DNA of 64,000 nucleotides from Paraspadella gotoi (Eukaryota; Chaetognatha), in assembly GCA_051294375.1 (NCBI GenBank), contig CM119270.1, positions 3,709,010-3,773,009 of the forward strand, written 5' to 3'. The position numbers and the translations under genes are program-made. Below the pieces are notes generated by a model. It ran no database searches. It was given only the letters and a program-made list of their open reading frames with translations, and was not told the origin of the DNA. Positions 22,597 through 34,069 of this stretch are shown here, in pieces (within the stretch, counting starts at the first letter, position 1; each line of letters starts with the position of its first letter).

Positions 22597-23075
22597 ATTT
22601 CCTTCTTCTCATTTATGTTTTTTCGTGTCTCTGCCCGCTTGCCACGCCCACCAGGATGTAAAGTCACCGCTCACATCTCGGTGATACCTTACCACGAACT
22701 TCCCGAATCGCCCACCATAAATCACACCTCTGCCTTTCTACCCTCCATTCCCCACATCCTACGTACCACGATTCCATCAAATCTTTCATACTTCGATCAC
22801 TTTCGGTTCCATTCGTCGCCTCATTAGCGTCGTCACGTGTTTCCGGTTTCACACAATTATTTCACAGTCTCACAATCACGCAGTGAAGAATTGCCCAGAC
22901 AAAAAGAATCACAGAATAATTGGTTAACAGAATCACGCATTCACCAACAGAATAATATAGTCATGAGTTCGAATTGGAAAGAAAATCTCGAACAGAACAA
23001 ACAATTCTGCAATTAATTAACCGACTGTTGTTGTACAGTTGTACACTCGAGCGACTGCATCTCGTTTTCATCGTT
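22597..23075. other. Unique sequence, no gene seen
   Basis: Mixed composition with AATCACGCA/ACAGAATAAT near-repeats at 22870-22960. No coding signal. Confidence 0.45.
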
Positions 23076-23077
23076 AC

Positions 23078-23172
23078 AGCGCATCCCAAAATCGTGGTCG
23101 CATCATAACAGCACATGCCAACATCATGGTCGCATCATTAGAGCGGATCCCAACATCATGGTCGCATCTTTT
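23078..23172. repeat. 31-bp tandem repeat, three units
   Basis: CAGCGCATCCCAAAATCGTGG, CAGCACATGCCAACATCATGG-like and AGCGGATCCCAACATCATGG-like units (compared in pieces) each end in TCGCATCATTA-type sequence. Confidence 0.8.
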
Positions 23173-23206
23173 CCGAGAACTAAGCAAACGCTTTTTTTGT
23201 TTTGGC

Positions 23207-23209
23207 AGA

Positions 23210-23273
<64 letters not shown>

Positions 23274-23276
23274 TAG
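23207..23276. repeat. ACG triplet microsatellite
   Basis: About 23 near-perfect GAC/ACG units. One frame reads as a long Asp string, another as Thr and a third as Arg. Confidence 0.95.
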
Positions 23277-23506
23277 ACGATGGGCACCATAAACAAGATG
23301 ACAACAACAAAAGAAGTGGACTATGACGACAATAAACAAGTAGACGACGACGACGACGACGAAGTCAATTGTTATTCCGTCGGCAATTTCAAAGTTAGTG
23401 ACGCCGTTAGAGAACTTCATCTTTGTTTTGGAGCCAATAATTGAGTAGTCGGACCGTCGGTCTCTTCAAAAGAGAGGCGGTCAATATTGAGGAATGAGGA
23501 CCCGCC

Positions 23507-23645
23507 GTGGAAACTCCGTCTCAGTTAGGGCACTATTGGAGACTCGATCTCAGCTATGCGTTATGGAAACGCCATTTTAGATATGCATTTCGAAGACATA
23601 ATCTAAGATATGGCAATATGGAGATGCCATCGTTATGTAGAGAGC
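23507..23645. repeat. Degenerate 28-bp minisatellite, five units
   Basis: Successive units of 28, 28, 28, 27 and 28 bp align around TGGARACNCC, then TCTCAGNTATGC (examples at 23507, 23535 and 23563). It is visible only by alignment because identity between units is modest. Confidence 0.65.
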
Positions 23646-23751
23646 AAAATCATTATACCCGACACGCTGAATTTTGAACTCTCGACTCTTTCGACGCCTT
23701 TATCGTTTGGTCGAAAGTTAAATCTCCGCTAGAGGCCGTTAATGCCCGCAT

Positions 23752-23812
23752 AGCCGCTGCCGATGCCGCTGCCGCCGCCACCGCCGCTGCCGCCGCACGA
23801 CGCACGACGCCG
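23752..23812. repeat. CCG/GCC triplet-rich patch
   Basis: CCGCTGCCG and GCCGCCGCC words over 60 bp, ending in ACGACGCACGACGCC. Confidence 0.8.
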
Positions 23813-24590
23813 GCTCAACACCAGCAAGTCCCTCGTCCCATTTTTTATTATTTTTAACTCATTCAGGTTTTGTTTTGTTTTATTTTTTTTTTAATTCGAT
23901 CGTGGATTTTCAAACCCGGCCCTTACTCCTCCCCCTCGCCACCGTCCCCCCACTCCACCCCCCTCGCCACCCCCCCCCAAAAAAAAAACGGAATCAAAAG
24001 AGAAAAATAGGATTTTTTTTTCCATCGTTGATCGTTTTCGGTCTTCGTTGTCTCATTTTTGTTTTGTTGTTGTTGTTTTTCGTCAGTTTTGTCGTTGTCG
24101 TCGTTGTTGTGGGGTTTTTTTTTCGTAATAGTTTCGGTTGGAGTCTTTTGTTTAATGTTTATCCGTCGTTGTTTGTCGCCGCTAGATCGCAGTCACGTCG
24201 TCTTTAGTTAATGAACGTTTTGAGGACGATGTTGTCGTTTGTTGTCGTCGTCGTCGTCGTCTTTCTATAGGTACAACTATATATTAAAAGTACTTATTAT
24301 AAAACTACGGATGAATGCCATTTCAAACGCGTCAGACGAGAAAGAAATAGAATAACCCAACGAAATATATAAATATTATCTATTGTAAATTGATATTAAA
24401 AAAAGGACTAAGTCCTATTCACTACGTCTGTTTCTGATGAGCGGATTTTATTATTGAGAATTCTGATAGGAAATTGGAGTTTTGATTAAGATCTGATTTG
24501 ATTCTGATAATAACATTCTCGACCCCAAAGCAAAAAGGTAAGGACGGCCAAAGGCATCAGAAATTAAAGAAAGGCGTACGGAAATAAGTA
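23813..24590. other. Unique sequence, no gene seen
   Basis: Contains C-rich runs (23930-23985) and GTC/GTT words at 24065-24115 and 24240-24262. No gene supported. Confidence 0.45.
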
Positions 24591-24594
24591 ATCA

Positions 24595-24648
24595 TTATTT
24601 ATTATATTATATTATATTATATTATATTATATTATATTATTATATTAA
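24595..24648. repeat. ATATT pentanucleotide microsatellite
   Basis: About ten TATTA units with one 3-bp slip near the end. Confidence 0.95.
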
Positions 24649-25129
24649 ATCACAAACCACGACAAATGTTTCGCAAAAGTTTATACGTGTCCAACATTTC
24701 GATGCGGAAAATAGTTATTGTTACATACGAAGGAACTACAAAATGAAACGGGAAATGAAGTTTGTTTACTTTTAAAGATTATATAACGAAGGAAAAAAAA
24801 TTAATAAAAAAACCAAAAAAAAAAAGATCGAACGTTTTAGGTATCGATTTGACGTCGCCGTTGGTTTTTTGTTTGTTTATTTTCTTCGAGGTCGTCGTTT
24901 TTGGTAAACAAAAAATAAAAATTCCGGGGAAACTTAGTTTAAAACTGGATATAAACTGACTCTTTGAGCAAATGAAAGAGACTCCACTTTAATCCGATCG
25001 TCTTTTGTTTACGGACGACCAATGTTTACACCGACATCTATTTCCGTGAAAACTATGGTTACATTCTCGATGGGGGTCACCATGGAAACGGAATCGGGGT
25101 TGTCGGTTTCGTTGTCGGCCGAAGGGATG

Positions 25130-25690
25130 GAAGAGAGAGAGAAAGAAAGAAAGAATGAAAGATAGGAAAACATAAAAACAGAAAGAAGAATGGAAAAACC
25201 TTTTGCCGATAAAGAAAATTAAAGAGGAATAAATGAATTTAAGGGAAGAATTAAAAAGAATTTCAATCGATTTTCAGCGCGAAAAAAAAAGAGAAAAAAA
25301 GAACAGAGAAGAAGTGAGATGAAAGGAAAATAAAAAGATATAAAGAAATTAAAGGACATAGAAAATAGACAGAAAACAGAGACAAAAACAGAAAAGAAAA
25401 ACTTGTGAAGAAAAAAGTAATAGAAAGAAAAGACAAGAGAGAGAAGGAAATAAAGGAAAGAGAGGAAAAAGGAAAGAAAAAAACAAAATAAGAAAAGAAA
25501 AAAAAAGCGAAAGTTTTTAAAGAAAATACGGAAAGAGAGAAAAAAAAAGAACGAATAAAGAAAGAGAAGTAAAAAGGCAAAGGGAAAGAAAGTTTAAAGG
25601 TAAAAAAAAAAGGAAAAGGGAGAGAAAAGAAAAGAAAGAATAAAGAAAAAGAAGAAAAAAGGGAAAGGAAAGAAAGTTTAAAAGCGATAA
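25130..25690. repeat. A/G-rich polypurine block
   Basis: About 550 bp of nearly pure purine on the + strand (GAAAGAAAG, AAAGGAAAG), broken only by 25200-25280. The minus-strand Phe/Ser frames are compositional. Confidence 0.85.
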
Positions 25691-25854
25691 TAAAAGTTAA
25701 TCAATCAAAATCCGTTGGACGTCGATTCTTTATAATTTATTCTCCGTTGAGGAGAAAAAACGAAGCAGAGGCCAGACGACGTACGGGGGACGAAGGTGAT
25801 ATTTTTGAAAAAATGAAAAATGAAAAATAGGAGAAAAAACTTGGAAAACGTCTT

Positions 25855-26050
25855 CTTCTCTCTCTTTCCTCTCCTCTTCTCTGCTCCTCTCTTCTCTCTC
25901 TCTGCTTCTCTCTCTACCCCTTCTTTTATTTCCCTCTTTATTCTTTCTACCCATCTCTCCTATTATTTTCTCTGCTCTCTCTCTCACTCTCTCTCTCTTC
26001 TCTCTCTCTCTCTCTCTTCTCTCTTCTCTCTCTCGCCTCTCGCTCTCGCT
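25855..26050. repeat. CT microsatellite, left arm of an inverted pair
   Basis: Imperfect CT tracts that can pair with the GA tracts at 26215-26450 across a spacer of about 165 bp. Confidence 0.85.
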
Positions 26051-26214
26051 TTTGTATTTTACTTCACTGCTTCTATCTCTTCTCCTTATAAACTGCAGGA
26101 GGTATCTGTACGTTGTTTAAGACGAAATAAAACTTAATAGATGAAAACGATTTACCCGTAGATTCGATTATGAAAAGAGGTCGTTTATAATTTTTTTTTC
26201 TGAGCACGAAATCA

Positions 26215-26450
26215 GATAGAGAGAGAAGAGAAGAGGAGTGAGAGAGAGAGTAGGAGAGGAGACGAGAGAGAGAGAGAGAGAGAAGAGAAGTCGAGAGAGA
26301 TTGAGAGAGAGAGAGAGAGATGAGGAAGAGGATGATGAAGTAGAGCAAGAGACGAGAGAGAGAGCAGAGATAAGACGAGAGAAAGAGAGGAGAGAGATGA
26401 GAGGAGAGGAGAGAGACGACGAGAAGGTGAGAGAGAGAGAGAGAGAGATC
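26215..26450. repeat. GA microsatellite, right arm of an inverted pair
   Basis: Imperfect GA runs with CGAGAG and GAGGA interruptions. Confidence 0.85.
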
Positions 26451-26631
26451 TTGTTCTCGACGTAAAGATCCAATATCTTCGTTTTTTTCGGTCAGTTTAA
26501 AATAAAAACGTTTATCTCCGTGTTTAATCAATATTTTGTGCATCTTTTTTTGATTTGGCGACATTCGTGATTCTGTGATTTCGTGATTTTTTTCTTTTCG
26601 CATCCGTAAATTTCCCTCGCGCTCCTGGAAC

Positions 26632-26690
26632 TGTCTCTCTCTCTCTGCTCTCTCTCTCTCTCTCTCTCTTCTCTCTTCTCTCCTCTTCTA
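26632..26690. repeat. CT microsatellite
   Basis: Imperfect CT repeats. The following sequence from 26700 is AT-rich and unique. Confidence 0.9.
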
Positions 26691-26699
26691 CTTGAGAAC

Positions 26700-27375
26700 A
26701 CGGAGAGTTTTATTTCAAATATTTATTTCGTACAAATTGGTACCCGAACGATAAGGAATTCTTTTCGAGCGCTTTCATGCAAAACAAAAGATCCAGCAAA
26801 ATGCGGTCCAGGCATTCAAAAGTTCCATGAGCCCAAAAACGTCACCCAAAAATCAGTTCCTCGCGTTAATCAAGTCGCCCTATGTTAAGGTTTCGATTTT
26901 GGTTCCATAAGAGATTTGTACTACTCGAGCACGGTACGGAAGAATGCTCGATTCCGGCCCAAGCATTCTAGGCTTAGAAATTGAGCTTAGAAATCGAAAC
27001 TCGACCGAAACGGGGAAAAAAGCTCATTGAATATTTTTGGTAAAACAAATACTTCTTAAGAGAGAATAGGAATTTTTATTTTTAGAGATTTAAAACGACA
27101 AAATTCTGCGGATGGTTCTCAAGATTGTATTTACAGAAAAATATTGCAATAACGTAAACAATGAACTCAGTTTTAAATGAGAGAGAGAGAGTTAATCATA
27201 TTTTCATAATTTAATAACTTTGGCCAAAACGACAGGCTAGATGATGGCGAATTTTCTTCCACATTACAACTTTATTAAAAGCACGACAATGTCGTAAGCG
27301 CTTCGTAATGCCCGCCAGTTTTAATTTTTATGAACATTGATACAATATATGTTTAGAAAATCGTTTATCATTAAT
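26700..27375. other. AT-rich unique sequence, no gene seen
   Basis: About 670 bp. Near-duplicate words (GGCTTAGAAATTGAGCTTAG) occur at 26965-26995. No open frame of interest. Confidence 0.5.
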
Positions 27376-27379
27376 TCCT

Positions 27380-27690
27380 ATGCCATGAGGCTTCTCGCGT
27401 TTCGATTCGTCGGCCGCTAGGTTAAAACTGGCTTTAACATGCGAGCACAGGCTTTCTAACAGTCTCGAATGACGAAATGTCGGAATAAATCCGTGAATAA
27501 GTTTATTTATTGGGCACCGGCGCTGATCCGCGCGCCAGTGCGTGCCCGGGTACCGTCCTTCTTAAAGGTAAATAAATGGCGAAAATTAATGATGTACTAT
27601 TAAATTTAAGTACGAAAATTCCTTTGATTTTCCATGTTAAGCCAGTTTAACCTACGGCCGACGACATCAAGATGCGCGACCCTGTGCATA
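27380..27690. mobile_element. Short element with terminal inverted repeats, family T2
   Basis: The left arm at 27384-27442 (GTCGGCCGCTAGGTTAAAA, then CTGGCTTTAACATG) is matched in reverse complement by 27633-27690 (GTCGGCCGTAGGTTAAA, then CTGGCTTAACATG). The outer part also matches weakly (TCGCG..GATTCGTCGG). The interior of about 190 bp is non-coding. Related single ends occur near 22172 and 36297. Confidence 0.5.
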
Positions 27691-28950
27691 AAAAATAATA
27701 AAACATTTTCTACATTAAAAACTAAGGGTTCCTACCTTTTCCAGATAATCCATTATTGATCATTTTTCACTGTCTCAGAGAATTTTATGGAGCGGACTAA
27801 AAGTCCACCAAACCGTTCATTCAGCGGCCATTGGTGCGGAGGCAAGTCATTCGCGGACCTCCCAACCCAAAGGTCGGGTTCTAGCGCCGTGAGCGGCCTA
27901 GCAGTTTAGAGGGACGGGGCGGCTTAACCCGTTGTAACTCATGTGTTACAGCCTGATCAAAGCTTCAGGGACTGCTCATTTATTAAAATGGTTCTGTCAT
28001 TAACATTTATTCAATATTACTGTTTCTCATGTTCTATCATTTTCTATGTCATGAGGATTTTACATGAGATATTTTCTACAAATACAATAATCTCTCTCTC
28101 TGCGTAAAAAATACATTCAAAACATTTGAACTAATCCGCAGATTGAAACTACATACATAACTTTTTTTATCGACTAATAAATTGATAACATACTCTGGAA
28201 AATGACATTTAAGCTGATTTCCTCATTGATTGTTCACTACTCCTTACAAATATATTCGTTGTATTAGAGTAAAAGAATTGATTTTGTATTGAAGTTCTAT
28301 AAACAAAAATTGTTGCATTCTTCAACAATAAATATTATGATCCATCTTCAGATTAAATAAAAAAAGAGCAGCAAAAATTCAGTATGATTACATACTTCCT
28401 ATATCCCTTCAGCCGCGGTTTTCAATTTTAAAGTCAAGAAAAAAAAATTATTTTTATTATAAATTGACAAAGTAGGGAAATAATATCGTAAAAAAACAAT
28501 CTGTGCTTGGACGACTGCAAACACGAGATAACGTTGACCACACAGGACTGGCGATGATTCTGAAAGTATAAAAATGTAGAAACAAAATCAACTTATAAAA
28601 TATTACAGCCGATTTTTAAAATCTTTACCAGATTTTGAAAAAAGTAATCCTAAGAGTATTCTGGAGAATCGCTGATCGCAGTTGTTTGCTGCCCTCGTAC
28701 TAAGCAGTTTGTCTATGCTGTCGATTGATGAAAGATTCTTTTATTAAAAATTGGATTAATTTTTACTTTCGCCGACTGGAGTTTGAGGGGTTTAATGGGT
28801 TTGGTTAGGGGTTAAATGGATTTAGATTAGGGTAATTAGGTAATAATTATTTTTTTTTTAAATAAATATTTTAAATGTTTTTCAAAAGACACTAAAAAAT
28901 ACCCCATTTGGAAAAAGCTAAATTAACTCATATTTTCTTAACCGCAAGCC
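27691..28950. other. AT-rich sequence with partial R1 copy, no gene seen
   Basis: 27950-28005 (AGCCTGATCAAAGCTTCAGG, TTTATTAAAATGG) resembles the 3' half of repeat R1. 28785-28850 carries GGGTTTGGTTAGGGG-type words like those in TIR family T1. The rest is featureless AT-rich sequence. Confidence 0.45.
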
Positions 28951-28954
28951 TCGG

Positions 28955-29290
28955 CTCACCAATAACTCTCTCTCCTCCGCCCGCTCGTAAGAAAAGGAAG
29001 GCAAATCCTTATCTCACAGAATTCACATTATCATCTGTTTAGCTCAATAATTATTTGAACTTACCTGATTAAGAAGAACGATAGTGTCAGCATAATGAAG
29101 AATGGCACGAGCGAGAGAGAGAGATGAATTGTAGAAGGAGTGTAGAGAGATAGTAGAAGACGCAGTAGGAGAAGTAATGTTAAGATACTCTCAAGTAGAG
29201 GGAATTAAGCACCATAGAGGCGATTCCAGGACGTAATTCGACGTCGAACGACTCGTCTGGACGTGTACTGCACAAACACAAACAAATAGT
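28955..29290. repeat. Noisy copy of the 21340-21620 locus
   Basis: CGCTCGTAAGAAAAGGAAGG, AGAATTCACATTATC...CTGTTTAGCTC, GAGGGAATTAAGCACC and CGATTCCAGGACG follow the order seen at 21.34-21.6 kb. The GA tract of the source is replaced by broken GA-like words, as expected from an error-rich read or heavy decay. Confidence 0.55.
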
Positions 29291-30700
29291 ACTCTCATGA
29301 CCCACCAGACGACATCCTGTTACCACTCTCTCTCAAGAACAGATTAAATCATCCTCTACTCTCTATACTCTGTAACAATATACAAATTCCTGTATCTCGT
29401 ATATAATATCTAATGTGACCATACACCTGTATAACACAATCAACTCTACTGACTCACATTAAGACATAATACAACATTGTCTAATAATAAGCGATCTCTA
29501 CTTGACCACTTGCTCTCACGTCTACTAACAGATTGGAGAGGGAAGTCGCTCGTGACTCCAGACTAGGGTCGCAGTCTAAATATATACTCAGTAGTATATG
29601 GCCTCAATCGAAAATTTATACTATTTAAATATAACCTTGCATAAGAACATAAATAAATCTTTTTCTATATGGCCGCTCTATACCCTAATAATTAATTCTG
29701 TTATTATTTATTTACTTTTAATAGATATGGAAAGCCAAAATTTTTTTAAAAGCAATTTAAGACCAGATCATTCAAGATAAGATATTCACGTAAGGTCAGG
29801 AGTTGCATCCGTTACACATAAATCGCAACTATCCTCTCTCCAATTCAGTTTTTAACTGTCTGCGTCGAATACAAGAACACTCAAGATATCTCATCTCGTC
29901 ACCTACTATTACTCGTCTTTCTTGGTCATTGTGAGCTCGCTCACTCTCTCTCTCCGCTCGTACTCTATATATTTTCTCTGTCTCTCGAACATTGATTTGC
30001 TCGGCTACAGTTCGAGAATCCCATCGAGGAAGAACTGGTTGTAAACAACTATTATATCTCTGCTTGTTTCTTTAAGTAACAATAGTAAGGATAATATTAT
30101 ATATATAAATGTAGTGACGTGAATACCTCAGAAGAATAAATTATTGAGATAAACTGAAAGAATTTCGTGCATGTGTCAATAGTATAAATAGTGATCATGA
30201 TAGATCTCATGCAGACTAATATGCTGACATACAGTGTATAACTTATACTTGCGCATTGGGCTCTTATGAGCTTAGTCCATCAGTCTCAGCTCACACTCGA
30301 TATTGTTACGACTATAGGTGTGTAAGTAATCTCGCGATTCATTCCAGATCAGTGCGATCAGGTGTTAATAGATACTCAATGAAGCTCAATAGTATTAAAG
30401 AATATTTATACAGAAAAGGATATTTTATTACTGTGAGTGTGCGTTCTCACATATAAATACTCACTTACAGCTGATTTCATATTATGGTAGTACATTACGA
30501 GCTTATATATCATAGACAAATCTGTCTTTTCTATACATGAGAATTGTCTCTTCGCTCTTATTCTGTGTCACTCTCCTTATTAAAAAATATCAATTACTAG
30601 GGGTTATAGATGACATTTAAAACTATACTCTTAAATGTATAAATTATTTGTATTGAGGCATGTACTCACTCTAAATTTTTGACTCACCTCATTGAGTGGG
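29291..30700. other. Disordered AT-rich sequence, no gene seen
   Basis: About 1.4 kb with short CTCTC and TATATA words and no stable repeat. It may continue the error-rich stretch that starts at 28955. One + frame of 60 codons (29598-29780) has no recognisable content. Confidence 0.45.
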
Positions 30701-32220
30701 GATACCCATACGTACAGTGGCTAAGCTTCATCTCAAATCTAAAAATCTCTGATTTTAGTTCAAATTTTAGGCGGTTTATTGCAGCATGGCATTAAGCGAG
30801 CCAAAATTGAACCACTTTTTTAAACTTTTAGTTTCTTCAAAATTTTTTTTTCTCTTCTATTATCTAAATGATTTCAATGCAACTTTTTGAATTAGTTCAT
30901 TGGGTTTTTGCATGACTTTAATATTTATTATTATATAACATATAACAAAATTTTTAAAAAAAATTTTATTTTTTAATAAACGGATTCCATAGAGCTTTGA
31001 CAAAGTTATAATGAGGTTCAGTACTAACAATTTTTTTTTACAATTTTGACCAAAAAATTGGTTAAAAATAGAAAAACCTTAAAAGAATAATTCTTCATCA
31101 TCATTGGCTGAATTTCTAGTTTTTTTAATTTTTCAATAAAACAAAAGATTTTTTTAAAAATTTGTATAATAACCTTTATTCTAACTTTTAAAGCTCTTAT
31201 CAGAATCTATAAAAAAAATTAAAAAAAATTTTAAACTTTATTGTAATAAATAATATTTAAATGCTTCCGTGCACTAATTAATAGATAAATTAAAAAATTA
31301 TTTTCATTTTTTCATATCCCCTCTAAACAGTCCACTTAACCCATTATTTATTTGAAAGAAACCTTTTAGTTTCTGAACCCCTGGCGGTTAAACTACAGCG
31401 GATTCCCAAGCTGATGGACCCTCCTATGAGCCCGTATAAAAGCCCAACCAGAGGGGATGGATAACCAACCTGCTACTTTCTGTAAACTTATGTTTGATGG
31501 AATAAATTTGGTTACACAATGAAGTAAAATAAAGGGATCCACCATCCAAAAATTATGAATATAAGTGAGTTGCGAGAATTAGATAAACCTCCTAAATAAA
31601 ATTTTTGCCTAAAACCTAATACTATATATTTTTTTAATTTGGAATCTGGTCAGGTTTATGTAACTGCACTGAAACAGTGAGTTTTATGTTACATTAACGT
31701 ACCACTTGTATGTGAAGTGTAGTAGTCGCGCACTTAATTCAAGTGAGTCTATTAACGGACGTTCTCTATTAATGCATAATTGACTGGGCCTGACCGGTTA
31801 ATCCTTCAAGAACCTGGTGATTCGTGCCGTTCATAAATTTAATGTGTGTTCGTTATCCCGTTAAAACTTATTAAATTAACTGATTGATGACCCGATTTCG
31901 CCGGTGGGTATTTTACCTTTTAATTATCAGTAATTGATGTTTAAAATGGAGCAGGAGTTTAAAAGAGTGTGAATAGACAGTGAGAAGGACAGGAGCCTTT
32001 AGGTAGAGAGAGGAGCAGATGGGGACTTCCGGGATAGAGGAAAACCGACGGTAGGATAGGTAAGACACAGCATTCGGAAACAAAAGGAGGAAGGCGCGGC
32101 TTATTAGATCGCCGTCTGGCTGTCAAACATATCTGGCTTCTAGAATATACAACATGGGGTCAAGTTTCGGATTAAACAGAGGCACTATATGACTGTGGGT
32201 TAAAGGTAAGCTCTACACAC
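30701..32220. other. AT-rich sequence, no gene seen
   Basis: A/T homopolymer-rich to 31310, then more complex sequence to 32220. It holds one TATA-like site near 31435 and no coding region. Confidence 0.45.
31435..31442 (+). promoter_or_regulatory. TATA-box-like site, possible LTR promoter
   Basis: TATAAAAG in the context CCCGTATAAAAGCCC, followed about 65 bp later by GGAATAAATTTGG, a possible polyadenylation signal. This spacing resembles the promoter and poly-A part of an LTR, but no paired LTR or TG..CA ends were found. Confidence 0.2.
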
Positions 32221-32245
32221 NNNNNNNNNNNNNNNNNNNNNNNNN
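32221..32245. other. Assembly gap of 25 N
   Basis: Fixed-length placeholder gap. Confidence 0.98.
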
Positions 32246-32249
32246 GTTT

Positions 32250-32412
32250 CTTAATCCCTGAACTAAAATTAACCCTAATTTTTGACCCAATCCCTAATAA
32301 CTATTAACTAACCTTATTCCCTAACCCTAACCCTTAATCCTAAACCTAAATCCCGAGCCTAAATCTCTAACCCTAATCCTTAACTTAATCCTAAACCTAT
32401 AACCTCTTCGTT
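32250..32412. repeat. Degenerate TTAGGG-like array
   Basis: On the + strand CCCTAACCCTAACCC, CCTAAACCTAAATCCC and AACCCTAATCCTTAA words run for about 160 bp. The minus strand therefore reads degenerate TTAGGG/TTAGGA. It resembles an old interstitial telomeric-type array, but similar G/A/T words fill the T1 elements, so a transposon origin is equally likely. Confidence 0.5.
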
Positions 32413-32921
32413 AAATCAAAGAAATAACGTTAATAAATATAAACATATATATATATAAATATATAAATATAAATTTAAGATGAAATAGGGCGTCGAGAGA
32501 AAACAAATAGCTTAACTAAAAAAGATAAAATATTTTGATTTAAAAATCTCTATTCACTTGTTATGAATCTGAGTAATTCACAAGAGATATTACGCGTGCC
32601 AAATTGGATAGAAAATAAGCAGGCTTTCTAAACGGCGTAATACTTTGATGCACCGCGGATTTGACCCCAGGTTTTTTTAGTTTGAGACCAAAACTAATAT
32701 TTCTGGTTTCCCATTTTCACTGATTTCTGGTCAACTCATCCATCACATTTTTCTTCACAACTCCAGTTTTCTTGTCACCCAAAACCAAACCATTCTCACA
32801 GGTTAACCTTTTAACTTTTTTTAATTCTCACGGAGTACATCGCGTCAGAACGAATCTAACGGAACAAATTCGCTATTGACACTCCTAACCTTTTTCACTT
32901 CGCCACTCCGAATTTATCTCT
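32413..32921. other. AT-rich unique sequence, no gene seen
   Basis: No repeats beyond TATATA runs at 32440-32470. No open frame. Confidence 0.5.
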
Positions 32922-33715
32922 NNNNNNNNNNNNNNNNNNNNNNNNNNNNNNNNNNNNNNNNNNNNNNNNNNNNNNNNNNNNNNNNNNNNNNNNNNNNNNN
33001 NNNNNNNNNNNNNNNNNNNNNNNNNNNNNNNNNNNNNNNNNNNNNNNNNNNNNNNNNNNNNNNNNNNNNNNNNNNNNNNNNNNNNNNNNNNNNNNNNNNN
33101 NNNNNNNNNNNNNNNNNNNNNNNNNNNNNNNNNNNNNNNNNNNNNNNNNNNNNNNNNNNNNNNNNNNNNNNNNNNNNNNNNNNNNNNNNNNNNNNNNNNN
33201 NNNNNNNNNNNNNNNNNNNNNNNNNNNNNNNNNNNNNNNNNNNNNNNNNNNNNNNNNNNNNNNNNNNNNNNNNNNNNNNNNNNNNNNNNNNNNNNNNNNN
33301 NNNNNNNNNNNNNNNNNNNNNNNNNNNNNNNNNNNNNNNNNNNNNNNNNNNNNNNNNNNNNNNNNNNNNNNNNNNNNNNNNNNNNNNNNNNNNNNNNNNN
33401 NNNNNNNNNNNNNNNNNNNNNNNNNNNNNNNNNNNNNNNNNNNNNNNNNNNNNNNNNNNNNNNNNNNNNNNNNNNNNNNNNNNNNNNNNNNNNNNNNNNN
33501 NNNNNNNNNNNNNNNNNNNNNNNNNNNNNNNNNNNNNNNNNNNNNNNNNNNNNNNNNNNNNNNNNNNNNNNNNNNNNNNNNNNNNNNNNNNNNNNNNNNN
33601 NNNNNNNNNNNNNNNNNNNNNNNNNNNNNNNNNNNNNNNNNNNNNNNNNNNNNNNNNNNNNNNNNNNNNNNNNNNNNNNNNNNNNNNNNNNNNNNNNNNN
33701 NNNNNNNNNNNNNNN
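32922..33715. other. Assembly gap of 794 N
   Basis: The largest gap in the window. Confidence 0.98.
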
Positions 33716-33812
33716 TTCTACTAATTTGTCGAGCCTTTTTTTTGTTCTTATTGGTTCTTTTTATTATGTCTTGTATTTCAACCCCTTTATTTTATCTCTC
33801 TCTTTTGTTCCA

Positions 33813-34069
33813 NNNNNNNNNNNNNNNNNNNNNNNNNNNNNNNNNNNNNNNNNNNNNNNNNNNNNNNNNNNNNNNNNNNNNNNNNNNNNNNNNNNNNNNN
33901 NNNNNNNNNNNNNNNNNNNNNNNNNNNNNNNNNNNNNNNNNNNNNNNNNNNNNNNNNNNNNNNNNNNNNNNNNNNNNNNNNNNNNNNNNNNNNNNNNNNN
34001 NNNNNNNNNNNNNNNNNNNNNNNNNNNNNNNNNNNNNNNNNNNNNNNNNNNNNNNNNNNNNNNNNNNNN
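33813..34069. other. Assembly gap of 257 N ending in a GA microsatellite
   Basis: The right side continues directly as GA repeat (34070-34097). Confidence 0.98.

Noticed and set aside
22496-22684. Poly-Ala, poly-Gly and poly-Pro frames at the CGG repeat
   Set aside because: All frames of a CGG repeat are open by construction. No initiation or splice context supports a protein.
23039-23326. Poly-Asp frame, possible acidic protein
   Set aside because: The Asp run is the ACG microsatellite. The flanks are unique non-coding sequence with no domain.
27780-27960. Possible tRNA-like sequence (GGTCGGGTTCTAGCGCC)
   Set aside because: The B-box match is imperfect and no A box or acceptor stem fits at the right distance.
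32876-33724. 282-codon + strand frame
   Set aside because: It consists almost entirely of a 794-N gap, which carries no information.
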